A model generated the notes under the pieces. The model had not been told where the DNA came from. It made no database searches and was given only the letters and a program-made list of their open reading frames with translations. A DNA stretch of 64,000 nt, from assembly GCA_012931725.1 (NCBI GenBank), contig CM022946.1:139452603-139516602 (forward strand), in the 5' to 3' direction. How positions within the stretch are numbered: the stretch's first letter is position 1; every line of letters begins with the position of its first letter. The translations under genes and the position numbers were made by a program. Source of the stretch: Litsea cubeba (taxonomy: Eukaryota > Streptophyta > Magnoliopsida > Laurales > Lauraceae). Shown piece after piece: positions 47,325 to 59,800 of the stretch.

Positions 47325-47520
47325 ACAAGTGTTCGGTTCTGTGTGTTCGAACAAGTCAGAAATGTTCAGCATGTAATGTCCGAACATTCTTGAAATGTTC
47401 GGACTTTATGTGTCGAACAATTCTGAAGTGCACGAACTTTATAATCCGGACATTCTTAAATTGTTCGGAATTTTATGTTCGAACATTTGGGTAATGTTTG
47501 AAGTTTCAGAACCGAACATA
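47325..47520 (-). repeat. TGTTCGGA palindrome array, right
   Basis: Copies of GTTCGAACA, TCCGAACA and TGTTCGGA at ~20-bp spacing just upstream of the minus-strand PMD gene. They mirror the array at 41926-42108. Confidence 0.75.
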
Positions 47521-48025
47521 TCGCGACAATGAAAAAAAAAGGCTGAACAACTGCAAGAAAAATCATTTTTGAGCGAGTTAGACGTGTCATTATGTCCCTT
47601 TAAACATATTAAGATGCACACAATAGTTGCTACAATGACCTATTTGAGAAAATAGCACAATGACAATGGAGAAAAAGGAAGGTGATACCTTGGACTAAAA
47701 TGGAGGTCACTACAACAGCAGATTCTTCCTCTCTTCCTTATCTGCTTGTATCCTTTCACTAAGCCAATCTTCCAGCCAGAATGTGGGTCAAAATGGATAG
47801 AAGAAGAGTTTCTCTAAGTTGAGTTTCAATAGAGAGGAGAGAAAGGGGACGATGGTGAAGATGTGTGGGAAGAGAAGAGAACTGATGAGTTGTGTTGTAA
47901 GTGAAAGGGGTGATTTGGGTATATTGATGGGTGCAAAGAGAAAAAACCATTAAAAAACCTATTTTGTACATCGGTGTGGAGAGAAATGCGGTGAGAATAG
48001 CAACAGAACCCCTCTTTTATTTATC

Positions 48026-48486
48026 TAGAAAGTTTGAAAGATCTTCGCGGTTTGAACCCCACCGCCTTGTTCCAACAGGAAGTGGGACAAAGATTGACTA
48101 GTCTCCGGGGACAGCTCGCGGTCGGGCGTCAGGAGCTAGATGTTCCTATGACTACTCAAAATGAGACCCTTATTGTCCTATCGATGCTGCGAGGGAGCAT
48201 TGATAGAACTCATTCAACACTTGCTGATTTGGAGCGGCAGTATGAGTTTCAGCAACAGAAGTTCGAGGAACAGTCTTCGAGGATGCAAGCTTGTCAGTAT
48301 AGCCTCTTGATCACCGAAAATGGGTTGAGAGAAATCGAGGCTAAGCTAGACGGGTATCTGGGGGTGGATTGACAGCAGCAGGAAGAGGCACTTCAAGTGC
48401 AGAGATACGTCGCAGCCAATAAGCAGATGTTGAAGAGACAAAAAAATTTTAACACTAAGTTCCAAGCTTTTCATGCTACTTAGGCT
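48026..48486 (+). pseudogene. PMD-type antisense gene, 3' coiled coil
   Basis: Continuation of the gene at 38745-41485 after the MULE. It encodes a predicted coiled coil (LADLERQYEFQQQKFEEQS, ITENGLREIEAKLDGYL), with a TGA near 48370 and a final TAG near 48481. It converges with the integrase remnant at 49045-49389. Confidence 0.6.
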
Positions 48487-49044
48487 GTTTCCTTCTCTCT
48501 TCTTCCTTTTTGTTCACCAATGAAATGGATTGTAAAAGATTATCAATGATGATATATTTTGTATGTTCACCTCAACAGTCCCCCTTTTTTTTTTGCATGA
48601 TATGGGAAACATGGTTTTGATTTTCAGATGCAGCATTTCACTAGTCTTTGCTTAAAAGAGTAGTAAAATAAAAGGAGGCCATAAGAATAGACATTAGCCG
48701 GGGTCATAAAAAGACATTAGCCAGGGTCCTAACTTGATTCCTTCCTTGATGGATTTAATTCTAGAATTGACCAGGTAGCATGAACATTAGCCAAGGCCCT
48801 GTAGGGGCACTAGCCGGGGTTTGGCCTTAGTTATTTAGAATCAAGGAATTTGGTACGTATGGAAGTCAAATGGGGTCTTTTCTCTTTTTTGTTTCAAAGA
48901 CTTTGGCCAGATGACAAGAGTGGAGTCGATTAGGTTCCATAGAAAGGGACATTAGCTAGATGACTTGTGTTTCAATCAAGAGGACCGAGAGGTTTACCAT
49001 GATAAAAAATAATGAGAATGAATCTGAAATTGAATTAGGAATAG
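48487..49044 (+). repeat. pol to antisense-gene spacer with repeats
   Basis: No gene. Five imperfect copies of '(a)cattagccggggtcc' lie between 48694 and 48965. The region corresponds in position to the repeat-rich spacer at 15629-17039 of the giant element. Confidence 0.6.
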
Positions 49045-49389
49045 TAATGTTTAAGAAACTTTCCATTGATGGGCATCATACATCATTCACCTTCAATGGT
49101 AAAGACAGCGTATGCACCATTTGAGTAACCTTTATCGATGACGTAAGGTCCTTCGCACTTGGGTTCAAACTTTCCCCTGAACTTGTGGGTAAGGATCATA
49201 GGACTTCGAACTGCAAGGACTAGGCCAGGTCTCCCTTTTTGAAAGCCCTTTCCTGCACTTTCTTATTTTAAGATCCCGCCATACAAGCTTGATAGATTTC
49301 GATACTTTTATCATCAAGACTTTCTAATTCTTGAAGTCTCAATTTAGCATTTTGATCATCTGTGATCTTTTCTGCAACTGCTAAGGGAT
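49045..49389 (-). pseudogene. gypsy integrase C-terminal remnant
   Basis: On the minus strand it reads AKLRLQELESLDDKSIEIYQ and AFKKGDLA, then a decayed KFEPK...GPYVI-like tail. This is homologous to the integrase end of the giant element at 15310-15628. Stops and frame breaks are present. It is the pol partner of the antisense gene at 38745-48486 and is cut at 49389 by a short LTR. Confidence 0.75.
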
Positions 49390-49473
49390 TGTTGAGGTCA
49401 ACGTCCACCTTCGCTCCTGAGTGGTCATAATTATGGTTTCTCATTACCAATTGGTTTTGGGTAAGATCCTACA
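49390..49473 (+). repeat. short TRIM-like LTR, right
   Basis: 84 bp, starts TGTTGAGGTCAACG and ends GATCCTACA. It matches 38497-38642 with the middle deleted. 'aaggga' precedes it. The flanks (aatgc here, tgaga at the left copy) do not form a target duplication. Confidence 0.6.
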
Positions 49474-50249
49474 AATGCAACCCTTAATATCATGGGAAAT
49501 AAGACCGCCCCTCATTTCAAATAAAACCATATTTTTCTCTAATCAATAGCCTGCAAAATAAAAGAATGGGTAAAGAGAAAAACTCACCAACTTTATAGTT
49601 TTTTCAACTAAAAGAAAAATAAGGAGAAGTAATTTGATAATACACTTAATTAAAAGGCAAGACTGCATAAAAAAAACACAAAATAATCATAGTGATGAGA
49701 GTGGGACTTTTCTATGCCGTGAGGGCCAGCACTTGAATCCAATTCCGCGCCATCATGTAAAGAGATTAAGCAAAAACCACAAACGGAAATTGCAACATTC
49801 CAAATAGTAGAAAGGCACCCTAAATGTTAAAATCCCGGGGCAAAAAAAAGTAAAAACAACCCTCTTCTAAAAACAGCACTGAAATTAGCAAATCAGGATT
49901 GTCAAACACCTTAAAACAAACATACCATGGCTGAGAGCTATGTTCCATATTTTATGAAAAAAAATAAAGGATCCTTGGACGGTCTTATGCCTACTATAAA
50001 AAAAATAGCCAATCCCATCTAATGTCCATCAGTGAGGGTCTTAATTTTATTTTTATCATTTATCACAGCTAGCAACGTCTTGGAAGACAAAGACTGAGCA
50101 TAGACTATATTGCTGAACATATTTCACTTTTTTAAGGGCTTCATTTAGTCTGATAGCTCCTTAATATATGTAGCTTGGTTTAGTTTCTTTAGAATTAAGT
50201 TCAGGATTCATGAAAAAATAATCAATATATGAGATTATTTCAAACGATC
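49474..50249. other. intergenic, no gene seen
   Basis: AT-rich, without a supportable gene or repeat. Confidence 0.5.
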
Positions 50250-50254
50250 ATACC

Positions 50255-50944
50255 TGTGTGGGGGATTTTTCAGATACAGAGATCACCCTGACTTCGGTAA
50301 AGAGTACCGGCTAAGCATATCTCAAATCATCCGTCTCTGGTAATAATGTCAAATACCTTCCACCTCGGCCAGGTGCTTCCACCTCGGCCAAATGCTCATG
50401 TCCCTTCATCTCGACCAGGCGCCTCTCATCTCGGCCTCGGTAGTATGCACCTCGGCAACGGTGCCAGAGTGTTAACCGAGACGAGTACTGACAGCTGTAT
50501 CTTGACAGAGACGCAACCACATCACAGAACGTGTAGCAGCGTCCACAGTCCCTGACAGAACGGCGTCCACGATTCCCAAAGCCCCAGGATAAGGCCCGAC
50601 GGGACAGGATGGGCTACGATGGGACTGCAATTAAAGAAAAGTAGGCTACGATGGGACTCCCTGTCACCATCCCTATCCCAAAGTCAAAGAGCTCCCTCCT
50701 ATAAATAGAAGGAGCCACACACAGCACAAAGGAGGTGAATTCACACCTGAAACTCATCTCGACCTCCCTTCAGCTTCATCCTTTGTTCAGTGACAACACT
50801 AACTTAGGCATCGGAGAGCCTTGTGCTGATGGCAGCGAGGGTCTTTGACTGTCTTTCTTCTCCCCTTTCATGTTTCAGGCAGCGGTTCTTCCCAAGGTGC
50901 TTCACCTCCACCCCAGTGAATCAACGAGTTTTCGTGCACTTACA
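50255..50944 (+). repeat. 5' LTR of non-coding element
   Basis: Starts TGTGTGGGGG and ends CACTTACA, with TATA 'ctataaatagaagg' near 50700. Confidence 0.9.
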
Positions 50945-51159
50945 ATTGGCGCCGTCTGTGGGGATTGATTCAAACATCTTCCCAAGCACCATGCCTCCAA
51001 AAACCAAAAACGGCGAAGAATCATCAATGACCACGCCACCACCATCAGCATTGCCAACGCGATCACCGCCCATCCCTCACCAGAGGAGATCCCAGGGCAT
51101 CTGGTACCGTACGAGCACTGGAGAACTCAGTTAAGTTCATTTTCAAAGGAGGTGACAAC

Positions 51160-52140
51160 ACCTTCCCGACACGATAACCTTCGACTAGAGCCTTCCCGGC
51201 GACACGATCCTCTCCCGTCAGCTTCGATGGCACAATCATCTACCATCAGCTTCGATGGTACGATCCTCTACCGTCAGCTTCGATGGCTCATCCGCTTCGA
51301 TGGAACGATCATCTACCCTCATCGACTTTCCAGCAGCAGGCCCGATGATAGCATCAGCCTCAGAGTCCGGCTACTATCCAACTTCCGAGTCTCTGCATCG
51401 GCCTCCTCCGTTTCGGCCACATATATCTCGGAGACAATACCAGACACTCTCCGGCTCGGCAGCAGTGCATCGAGGCCACACCAGCTCCGATAACAGCACC
51501 AGCTGGGCGTGACTCTGTCCTCTCCAGCTCGGCAACAGTACCTTCTCCAGCTCGGCCACACTCCTCGGCCACATACGATCTCGGTAACAATACCAGATAC
51601 TCTCCGGCTCGGCAGCAGTGCATTAAGGCCACAGCAGCTCCGGTAATAGTACTAACTGGGCGTGACTCTGTCCTTTCTAGCTCGGCAGTAGTGCCTTCTC
51701 GGTAACTGTACCAGATCGCGGCCAACGAGACTACATCAACTCCCGGCACGATCCTCTATCGACCTCTTGGCGACACGATCCTCTACCAACCTCTTGGTGA
51801 CACGATCCTCTACCATCCTCCCGGCGGCACGGTCCTCTACCCGCCTCGACTTCGATCTTCAAAAAACATCAGGCTCGGTGATGGCACCAGCCTCGATTTT
51901 CAAAGCATCAAGCTCAGTGATGGCACCAGCCTCGATTTTCAAAGCATCAAGCTCGGTGATGGCACCAACTTCGATACTCAAAAACATCAGGCTCGGTGAT
52001 GACACCAGCCTCGATTTACAATTGAATCAAGCTCGGTGATGGCACCAGCTTCGATCTTCAAGACATCAGGCTCGGTGATGGCACCTGCCTCGGTTTTCAA
52101 AACATCAAGCTTGATTATGGCACCAGCTTCAAACCTCAAA
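51160..52140 (+). repeat. interior tandem repeats of non-coding element
   Basis: Made of short repeats. 'gatggcacgatcctctacc'-like units lie at 51180-51330 and 51740-51840. A duplicated ~150-bp block with 'agctggGCGTGACTCTGTCC' lies at 51480-51700. Six or seven ~40-bp units with 'ctcggtgatggcaccagc' lie at 51870-52120. No coding capacity. Confidence 0.8.
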
Positions 52141-52231
52141 CTCAATGTTCAGACAACTCTACCATCATGCTACTTAGCTTCGGACCTCCAAGAGTTGCAA
52201 AACTCTAAGAAGTCAGAAGCTAGGGGGATAT

Positions 52232-52904
52232 TGTGTGGGGGATTTTTCAGATACCGAGATCACCCTACCGGCTAAGCGTATCTCAAATCATCCGTCTCGG
52301 TAATAGTGCCAGATACCTTCCAGCTCGGCCAGGTGCTTCCACCTCAGCCAAATGCTCATGTCCCTTCATCTCGGCCAGGCGCCTCTCATCTCGGCCTCGG
52401 TAGCATGCACCTCGGCAACGGTGCCAGAGTGTTAACCGAGACGAGTACTGACGGCTGTATCATGACAGAGACGCAATCACGTCACAGAACGTGTAGCAGC
52501 GTCCACAGTCCCTAACAGAACGACATCCACGATTCCCAAAGCCCCAGGATAAGGCCCGACGGGACAGGATGGGCTACGATGGGACTGCAATTAAAGAAAA
52601 GTAGGCTACGATGGGACTCCCTGTCACCATCCCTATCCCAAAGTCAAAGAGCTCCCTCCTATAAATAGAAGGAGCCACACACAGCACAAAGGAGGTGAAT
52701 TCACACCTGAAACTCATCTCGACCTCCCTTCAGCTTCATCCTTTGTTCAGTGACAACACTAACTTAGGCATCGGAGAGCCTTGTGCTGATGGCAGCGAGG
52801 GTCTTTGACTGTCTTTCTTCTCCCCTTTCATGTTTCAGGCAGCGGTTCTTCCCAAGGAGCTTCACCTCCACCCCAGTGAGTTAGCAAGTTTTCGTACACT
52901 TACA
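52232..52904 (+). repeat. 3' LTR of non-coding element
   Basis: Starts TGTGTGGGGG and ends CACTTACA, directly followed by ATACC. Confidence 0.9.
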
Positions 52905-52909
52905 ATACC

Positions 52910-54317
52910 CATTATGCTTTGCTAGTTGCTAAAAAGAAATTGATTACCCACTAAAATATCATTATTGTTGATTTTAAGATTTAAAAGAAAAAGTTCTGTC
53001 ATTTTTCTAAAATTTAAAACTAAAAGCATAAACTGAACGCATTATTTGTTAAGAGAAGGATCTTAATCGGTGATTAGTCTCATCGCACTCTGGGCCATAC
53101 ATCAACCAGGAAAAATAATATATCTATTTACATTACCACATACAGGTGCTATGCATAACGATCTATGTCAGAAATTGAGATCAAGATTTATAAAAGGAAA
53201 CTAAAATAAAAAAAATAAGAGAGTAAGAAATATGCAAATACCTAAACTTCTTCTTGCAGGCTGCAGCGAAGAGAAGACCCAACGAGACCTATGGCCATGT
53301 CACACGGAGAAAAGAAAAAAATATGTTGTATAGAAAAGAGACTCGTGGTGAAAAAGACTCTGCATGGAGAAGGATTATAACTCATTTTCACAATTAGCTA
53401 GTCATTTCAGTTACAGAAATGATGCCGCCATAGATGCCAATTTCAGTTACAAATCTCCATAACAGCTTTAGTTAATAATAGTCCAAAAAAGAAAATAATA
53501 ATAGGGCAAGGTGAAAGTCAAGAGGAATTTAAAGAGGCATCAATGAGGGTCAAATTTTTTTTGTCAAGATGGTCAAGATAAAATTGAAATGAAGCGGCTG
53601 ATTTCTCAAATGAAATCAGTCAGTTTCATATATACTAGCTAGCAAAATGCCCCCATGCTTGGCACGTGCGTTAGGAGTCATACAAAAAATATCATTTAAT
53701 TTTATGACATAAATAAATATTTTAATTTTGATTTCACATGTTTATCTTTTAAAAAATCTAAAATAGAAGTATTTCTCACATATAAAAAATTTACAGGCTT
53801 TCTTAAAAATTACACAATCGAAAATTTGAATAAATAACAAATTTTAAATTTTTAGTAGAAACATGAAATATGAAATATTGAGATGAAAAAAATTATAAGA
53901 AATTCAAAATATGAGATTTTTCAATTAGAGGCAGGTTTGGTAGTGAGTTGGTTGGGTTTGGGGTAGGTAGAGGTTTTTAAACTTTGATCCGAGCTGGGGT
54001 TCAAGACAGGCACCGATTTTGGTTTGTTTGACTTGCATTCCCATTGATAAAATTACTTTCACCTATCTTTATCTAAAACCCATATCATGACAACAAAGAA
54101 AGGAAAAAAAAAGTGACGAGGGAGACCAAGCTTGGATGGGGACGGGACCGAACAAAGAGAGATGGAGAGGTGTTCCTAAGTGAGGGCGACAGTGCCATTA
54201 AAAAGAGAGTGGTTTGGTAAAAAGGAAGAGGTGGGGGCTTATTGAATTGAATTAGATCAAATAATATTAAAATAAAATTTAAAATTGTTAGGTCGGTCAA
54301 AATTAGAAATATGTCTC

Positions 54318-54351
<34 letters not shown>

Positions 54352-55574
54352 ATGAGACGGTCATTGTGTAAGAGAACCTGCTGCGTGTGATCATCACTCA
54401 CGAAGAGACGGTCATTGTCATTTATTATTTAATGTCAGCGCCACGTAAGAAAAATTATCACATATGAACTGAAAAATTATTACATATGAACTAATGTAAA
54501 GTCTACTGTGATTTAGATATTTGTAGGTTCCACGCAGGGGCCCACAAGAGGAAATAAGGAACATGAGGGAAGACTATTCAACACATACATCCATAAAGTA
54601 GACGACAAGTCAATGATCAAAGACAACATGAAATAATATATACAACATACATGGATATACATATTATAATTCCAAACTGAATAAATAAGTTTACCCTTTG
54701 GAGTTTGGCTCCCATTTATTACTTTTTTCTCTATATTTTTTAGTATCTTTAATATTTTACAATCCTAATATAAAAAAGAATATCAAAACCCATCATCTAA
54801 TGACTAGTTTTGTTGAAACAAATAATAATACTAAAAATCAAAATAATCAGATTATTTTTTACCATTTGATTAACATACTCACATATTTAACAAAGTTTTA
54901 ACGACTTAAAACAATGTAATCTAATTTTATTGGTTGAAACTTATCTAATCAATTCGATATTTTCTATAGTTAATCAAATAAGTATGATATATTATGTAGT
55001 ACATGTAACACAATTTTAAAGACAGTGAGAAACAATGAAGGGGAGCCAAAACCAATTAAGGACTTGATTGTAAAGTCTAAAAGGAAGAAAGTGAATTAAC
55101 TAAAGATTCATTGCCTTTCAAGATATATGGAATATATGTACGTGTAACGAATGAATGGAATGACTTAAAGCTAGCTGAGAATATGGGTAATTAAACAAAG
55201 TCCTGAAAAAGTTTTCCGCAATGAATCTCCATGTGAATGAACGGAAGAGTGTTTAGAAATTTTGGAGGTGGAAATTGGAAAGTGATATTATTGATTTGAT
55301 CTTTAATTTTATATTACACTGTTAAATTGATGTTTCATTTGTTCTTCAAGCAAGAATTGAAAACATTTAAGGGGCAATGTCGTCTCTCTGTTGCGATCCA
55401 TATGTTATTTTAAAAATGCATGTGTGAATGGTGAAATGTCCAAATCAGTGGAGGGAAACCTAAAGTCCAAACATATTAAACAAAGGAAGCTGCTCCAACA
55501 GCCACGTAAAAACAATACCTGAATGTATGATTAAGAAAATCAAATTATAGAACTTGCCATTTACCTCACAATCT
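52910..55574. other. intergenic, no gene seen
   Basis: AT-rich. 53288-53510 resembles 37238-37450. A (TA)n microsatellite lies at about 54324-54349. No supportable gene; short open frames are low complexity. Confidence 0.5.
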
Positions 55575-56585
55575 TTTGGGTAAAATCCACTAACACCCCC
55601 CTCAGGTTCCTGACAATTGCAGAAACACCGCCTTTAGTTTCTGAAAGTACATTGACACCCCTGACAGAACGCTGTTGGTAATAATTTCCTCCACTCCCTT
55701 TAAATTTTGTTGACGTGAGTAATAGTTTTTTTTTTTTTTTAATGCCGAAATTGTCACTGAAATTTACACATAAAGCTAGCTTTTTATTGATATTAACATT
55801 ATATATATGAGGGCAAATAAGTAAACTAGTATTTTATAAAATGAGCTACTATATGTACATTCAAACTTACTCCCTGCATATCCACTCATGGGACCCCTAT
55901 GAAAAAACTCCAAAATACCCCCATCTTTCTTTCCTCTTTCTCCCTCTCCTGCTCGGCCGCCCACCTCTGCCGACCTCCCTCCTCCCTCCCTCTCTCTCCT
56001 TCTCCATCTCTCCCTCTCCCTCCCCCCTCCTTCTCCCTGTCTCTCCCATTCCCGACACCCACCTCCGCCCTCTCCCTCCCTCTCTCCCACTCCCGTTCAG
56101 TCACTCAGGGCCGAACAAATGAGTATATTGTTCGGCCCTAGGTAGCTGAACAATATATTCATTTGTTTGGCCCTGAGCGGCTGAATGGGAGAGGGACGGC
56201 CGAATGAGAGAGGGAGAGGGGAGAGGTGGGCGCCGGGAGAGGGAGAGACAGGGAGAGGGAGAAGGAGGGGGACAGGTGGCGGAGTTGGGTGGGGAGGAGA
56301 GAGATAGGGAGAAGGAGAGGGAGAGAGGAGGGAGGTGGGCGGTCGACCAGGGCCGATTAGATGTAGACTGCCGAGGAGGGACAGAGGGAAGAAAGGGAGG
56401 GGTATTTTGGGATTTTTTCATAGGGGTCCCATGGTGGATTTGCAGGGAGCAAGTTTGGATGTGCATATATATAGCAGCTCCCTTTATAAATCTAACAGGG
56501 GAGAGGTCAGTGTAATTTCAGAAACTGGAGGGGGTGTTTCTGCAATTGTCAAAAACTAGAGGGGGCGTTAGTGTAATTAACCCTA
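55575..56585. mobile_element. fold-back (long inverted repeat) element
   Basis: The left end 'gggtaaaatccactaacacc' and the complement of the right end 'gggttaattacactaacgcc' match. So do the next ~80 bases ('gacaattgcagaaacacc', 'agtttctgaaa'). The arms continue inward ('aaaatacccc', 'ttcataggggtcccat') to a centre near 56100-56190 with 'ggccgaacaaatga' palindromes. The interior is pyrimidine-rich on the left and purine-rich on the right. No gene. The target duplication is not clear. Confidence 0.75.
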
Positions 56586-56847
56586 AAAAGAACAGAAGAG
56601 TTCTCTAAATTGGCCCTGGCCCAGCAAACTGACAATTAGGAAGAACAGCAGCAAACTTAATTGACAGTTAGAAAGAATAGAAGATAATACTTCACTGAAT
56701 TAATTGGCCCAGCCACTGTATATGCTCCCTTTAGTATTTTCTTTATAATAATTTACCTTACCACGCTGTGATTTCATTATTTATAGGCCTAGCTTATCCT
56801 TGTTTGTCAGACCGAGCGTCCATCTTCCAAATTACACACACACGGTC
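56586..56847 (+). promoter_or_regulatory. presumed promoter of LRR kinase gene
   Basis: The 260 bp upstream of the ATG at 56848. A weak TATA-like 'ttatttatag' lies at about 56776-56785. Nothing else specific. Confidence 0.35.
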
Positions 56848-59800
56848 ATGGAGAGAAGTTGCTTCCTCATCTTTGCAGGCGCAGCAGTGTTGTTGTCAAT
56901 GCACTGTATTATCGGTTGCTTAGCTCGAAGTAGTACTGTATTCAACATCACCACTGATCAAACTGCTCTTCTTGCCTTGAAAGCCCATATCACTTTCGGC
57001 CCTCAAGACGTCCTGGCAAACAACTGGACCACCGCCACCTCCATTTGTGTCACGTCCCCAATATTTAAACCGGAGTTATACGTGAGATTAGGGCTAATTA
57101 AAATTTTCCAACATAGATAACTTACAACACTTAGCCCCAATCGTGTCCCATAGGATCGAAGTCCGCGGTGAGGTATAAATATTTCCTCGGTAGTCATAAG
57201 TATAATGGGACATCATGATTAACAAATGGTACGATATAACATTTCAGAGTATGCACATCTTTCTTTTCTATAATTTAAGTTTAGCAAAAGATAACAAAAG
57301 TATATTAATTAATGGCTTCTATCAAAACCTAAGCCAAAAGAGAATAAATATAAACTAACCATAGTATGAAGGCACTCGTGTGCTGGTCACGACGACAATA
57401 CCGTCAACACATAACTCGTACTCACCATCAGGTTAAACTACCTGAAGCAACGCCTCCACTTAACCCAAAGGTAAATCTACTCGGCACCTATGCACCAAGA
57501 GTAGCATCGTCAACACGACGGATGGCAAGCAATATATATATAAATGACAACAAGATATGCATATCGAATCAGAGTAAACGAGAGACAAGATCATATGAAA
57601 CATATGCATTTCAGACATAAGAAACACATAGTATACGAGTCATAAACAATCTAGCAAATAGGCAAATCACACAAGCTTATACACCACGGATAGTTTCAAC
57701 AAGGACCCTCCATACTCAACATGAGAGTTGTGGTAGAGTGGCACGGGATGAAAACCCGGCAAACAAGTAAACAAGCAAGATGGATACTAAAGGCCAAACA
57801 AGATCAATAATGCAAGATGTATCCGATGGTGTACAATCCATCAAAATATAAAAAGTAGTACTGCGCAGACTTTCAAACCAAGGTCCTCACACATGTGGTG
57901 CCCCACCATGTGTTGGGCGTTGACAACTGAGTGATGCCTGACACAAGAGTCCTAGACAATTAGGAGTGAGGAGACTAGGCTTTCTTGCGTGAACAAGATT
58001 CATAAACAATTGAGAAACTACTTTCCATCAATCAGATCAAGACCATCAAGCAAGCTTATTCAATCCTTAAGTAGTTCTCATCAAGCTTTTACAATCAAAG
58101 CCGCCTAATCTCAACACTTCTATCAATCATATACAAGATAAACAAGACATCAAGGGAATCCTAGGTCATCATCTAAGTTCATCATTTGATCCCAAACCAA
58201 AACAAGTAAAGCAATCTATAGAACATGAACATTTCATGTAGAAAGTACCCAATTGTACTATGTAGAGTCGAGAGCAATAAACAATCCAATCTTAGGTCAA
58301 TAGTTATTACCATAGTCTCGTACAACTCTATTCAGTCAACGAAAGGAATAAGGTTCGCGATACCCGAATAAATAATCTTCGTGCATAGATATAAGAAAGG
58401 GTATCCCGTTGTCCCGTACCGTTCAAGATTGATATAAGTTGAACACCGAGAAAATAGGAATAACAATGAGAAATGCATGCTCCAAAACACTCCTCATATT
58501 AAGTCAAATGAGTCCATAAAGGTAACCAAGGTTCCATACAAGTCCAATAGAAAAAGAGATTAAAAGGACCCTTCAAAAGGTTCCCATCAGTTGTCCAGGT
58601 CAACCCCAACCATGGTCGGTCGACCTCCCACAAGGAAGGTTCAGTCGACCGAAAGGTCAACCTCCTTCATGCCCGGTCGACAGAGCCCATAGCCGGTCGA
58701 CCGGCAGTTGTAACCAATAAATAGGAACAGTAAAATGATCAGGTACTGGGAGCACCTGATCCTGTGTCTTCGGTCGACCGAAGCCCCTGGCAGGTCGACC
58801 GAGTACACTACAGTTACAGAACACCAGTTCTGTAACTGATGTGTAAATGGTCCAATCCCTATCCCATAATCCCTGAACATGTTCCATAACATTTCAAGGA
58901 TAAAACCACATCAATTCAGGTTCCATAAACCTATCAATCTATCCATTTAATTATCAATCCAATTTCATTAAGCAATTAAACAAGATTATCATGTTTTCAA
59001 TTAAAAACAATCTAGATTAGAGCATAGGGTCATCTAGACATAATCAATCATCATTTCAAGGAAGAAACAGCATATCAAAGCATAAATATATAGATTAACT
59101 TGCCTTTGGTTGAAATTGCCAAAATCCACAAATCTTAGCTCAAAGCCCAACAAACCAAACCTAAGGGATAATTAGCAAAATAAAGCTAAATTAAAACATA
59201 AACTAAAAGAAAGGGAAGCTCTAAGCTACTAAACACACTACTACAACCCAAAGCACATTAACCCAACCTAGGGAAAAGGGAGCTTACCAAGCAGTGAAGG
59301 AAATGGAGTGGTGGCTTGCAATTTGGGGATAAGAAGCTTGTGGGGTCCACACGAAGATGATAGCCAACATCGGAGGTGGTGGAGCTGCCTTTGCAGTCCA
59401 TTTCCAGCAAGTTAAAAGAGAAAGGGAGAAACTGAAATTGAGATGGAGAGGATGTGGGGTCCACTTGATCTGTGGCCCACTAAATTGGTGATGATGGAGG
59501 GTCTTGGTGGTCCATTGACAAGAAGAATGAAGAAGGCCGAATGAGAGAAAGTATGGGAGATAATTGAGAGAGAGAGATGATGACATGGTGAAATGGGTGC
59601 CCATTCACGTTGGCAGGGAGGAGTGAGAGAGAGATGAGAGAGAATAAGAGGATGAAATGGTGAGATGGGTTCATTCATGTTGACAGCAAGAAGGGAGAAA
59701 ACAGGGAAAGAAAGAGAAACAGTGAAGGGGAATTTGGGGAAAAACAGAGAGAGATGGAAATGGAGAAATAGAGAGAGATGGAGTGGCTGGGTTCACCGGA

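Larger units (their letters stand above)
41486..48025 (+). mobile_element. Mutator-like element (MULE) with two genes
   Basis: Inserted in the PMD-type gene, which resumes at about 48026. It carries a transposase-OTU gene (42177-44958, +) and a convergent PMD gene (47287-45319, -). The ends are only approximate. Degenerate terminal inverted similarity exists ('atttctcttcacac' near 41565 against 'atttctctccacac' in the complement of ~47980, and 'ttacaacattgcaccactcatc' against 'ttacaacacaactcatc'). I could not pin down a 9-bp target duplication. Confidence 0.7.
50255..52904 (+). mobile_element. complete non-coding LTR element, TSD ATACC
   Basis: LTRs at 50255-50944 and 52232-52904 are nearly identical apart from a ~17-bp deletion in the second. 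The flanks are ATACC at 50250-50254 and 52905-52909. A PBS (TTGGCGCCGTCTGTGGGG from 50946) and a PPT ('agctagggggata' before 52232) are present. The interior (~1.3 kb) has no gag or pol. Its LTR ends and PPT resemble family 2 Tat elements, so it is probably mobilised by them. Confidence 0.95.

Noticed and set aside
54324..54349. (TA)n run as a TATA promoter
   Set aside because: A plain dinucleotide microsatellite with no gene downstream.
55776..56560. Ser/Pro-rich and Glu/Gly/Arg-rich frames on both strands
   Set aside because: Translation of the pyrimidine/purine arms of the fold-back element.
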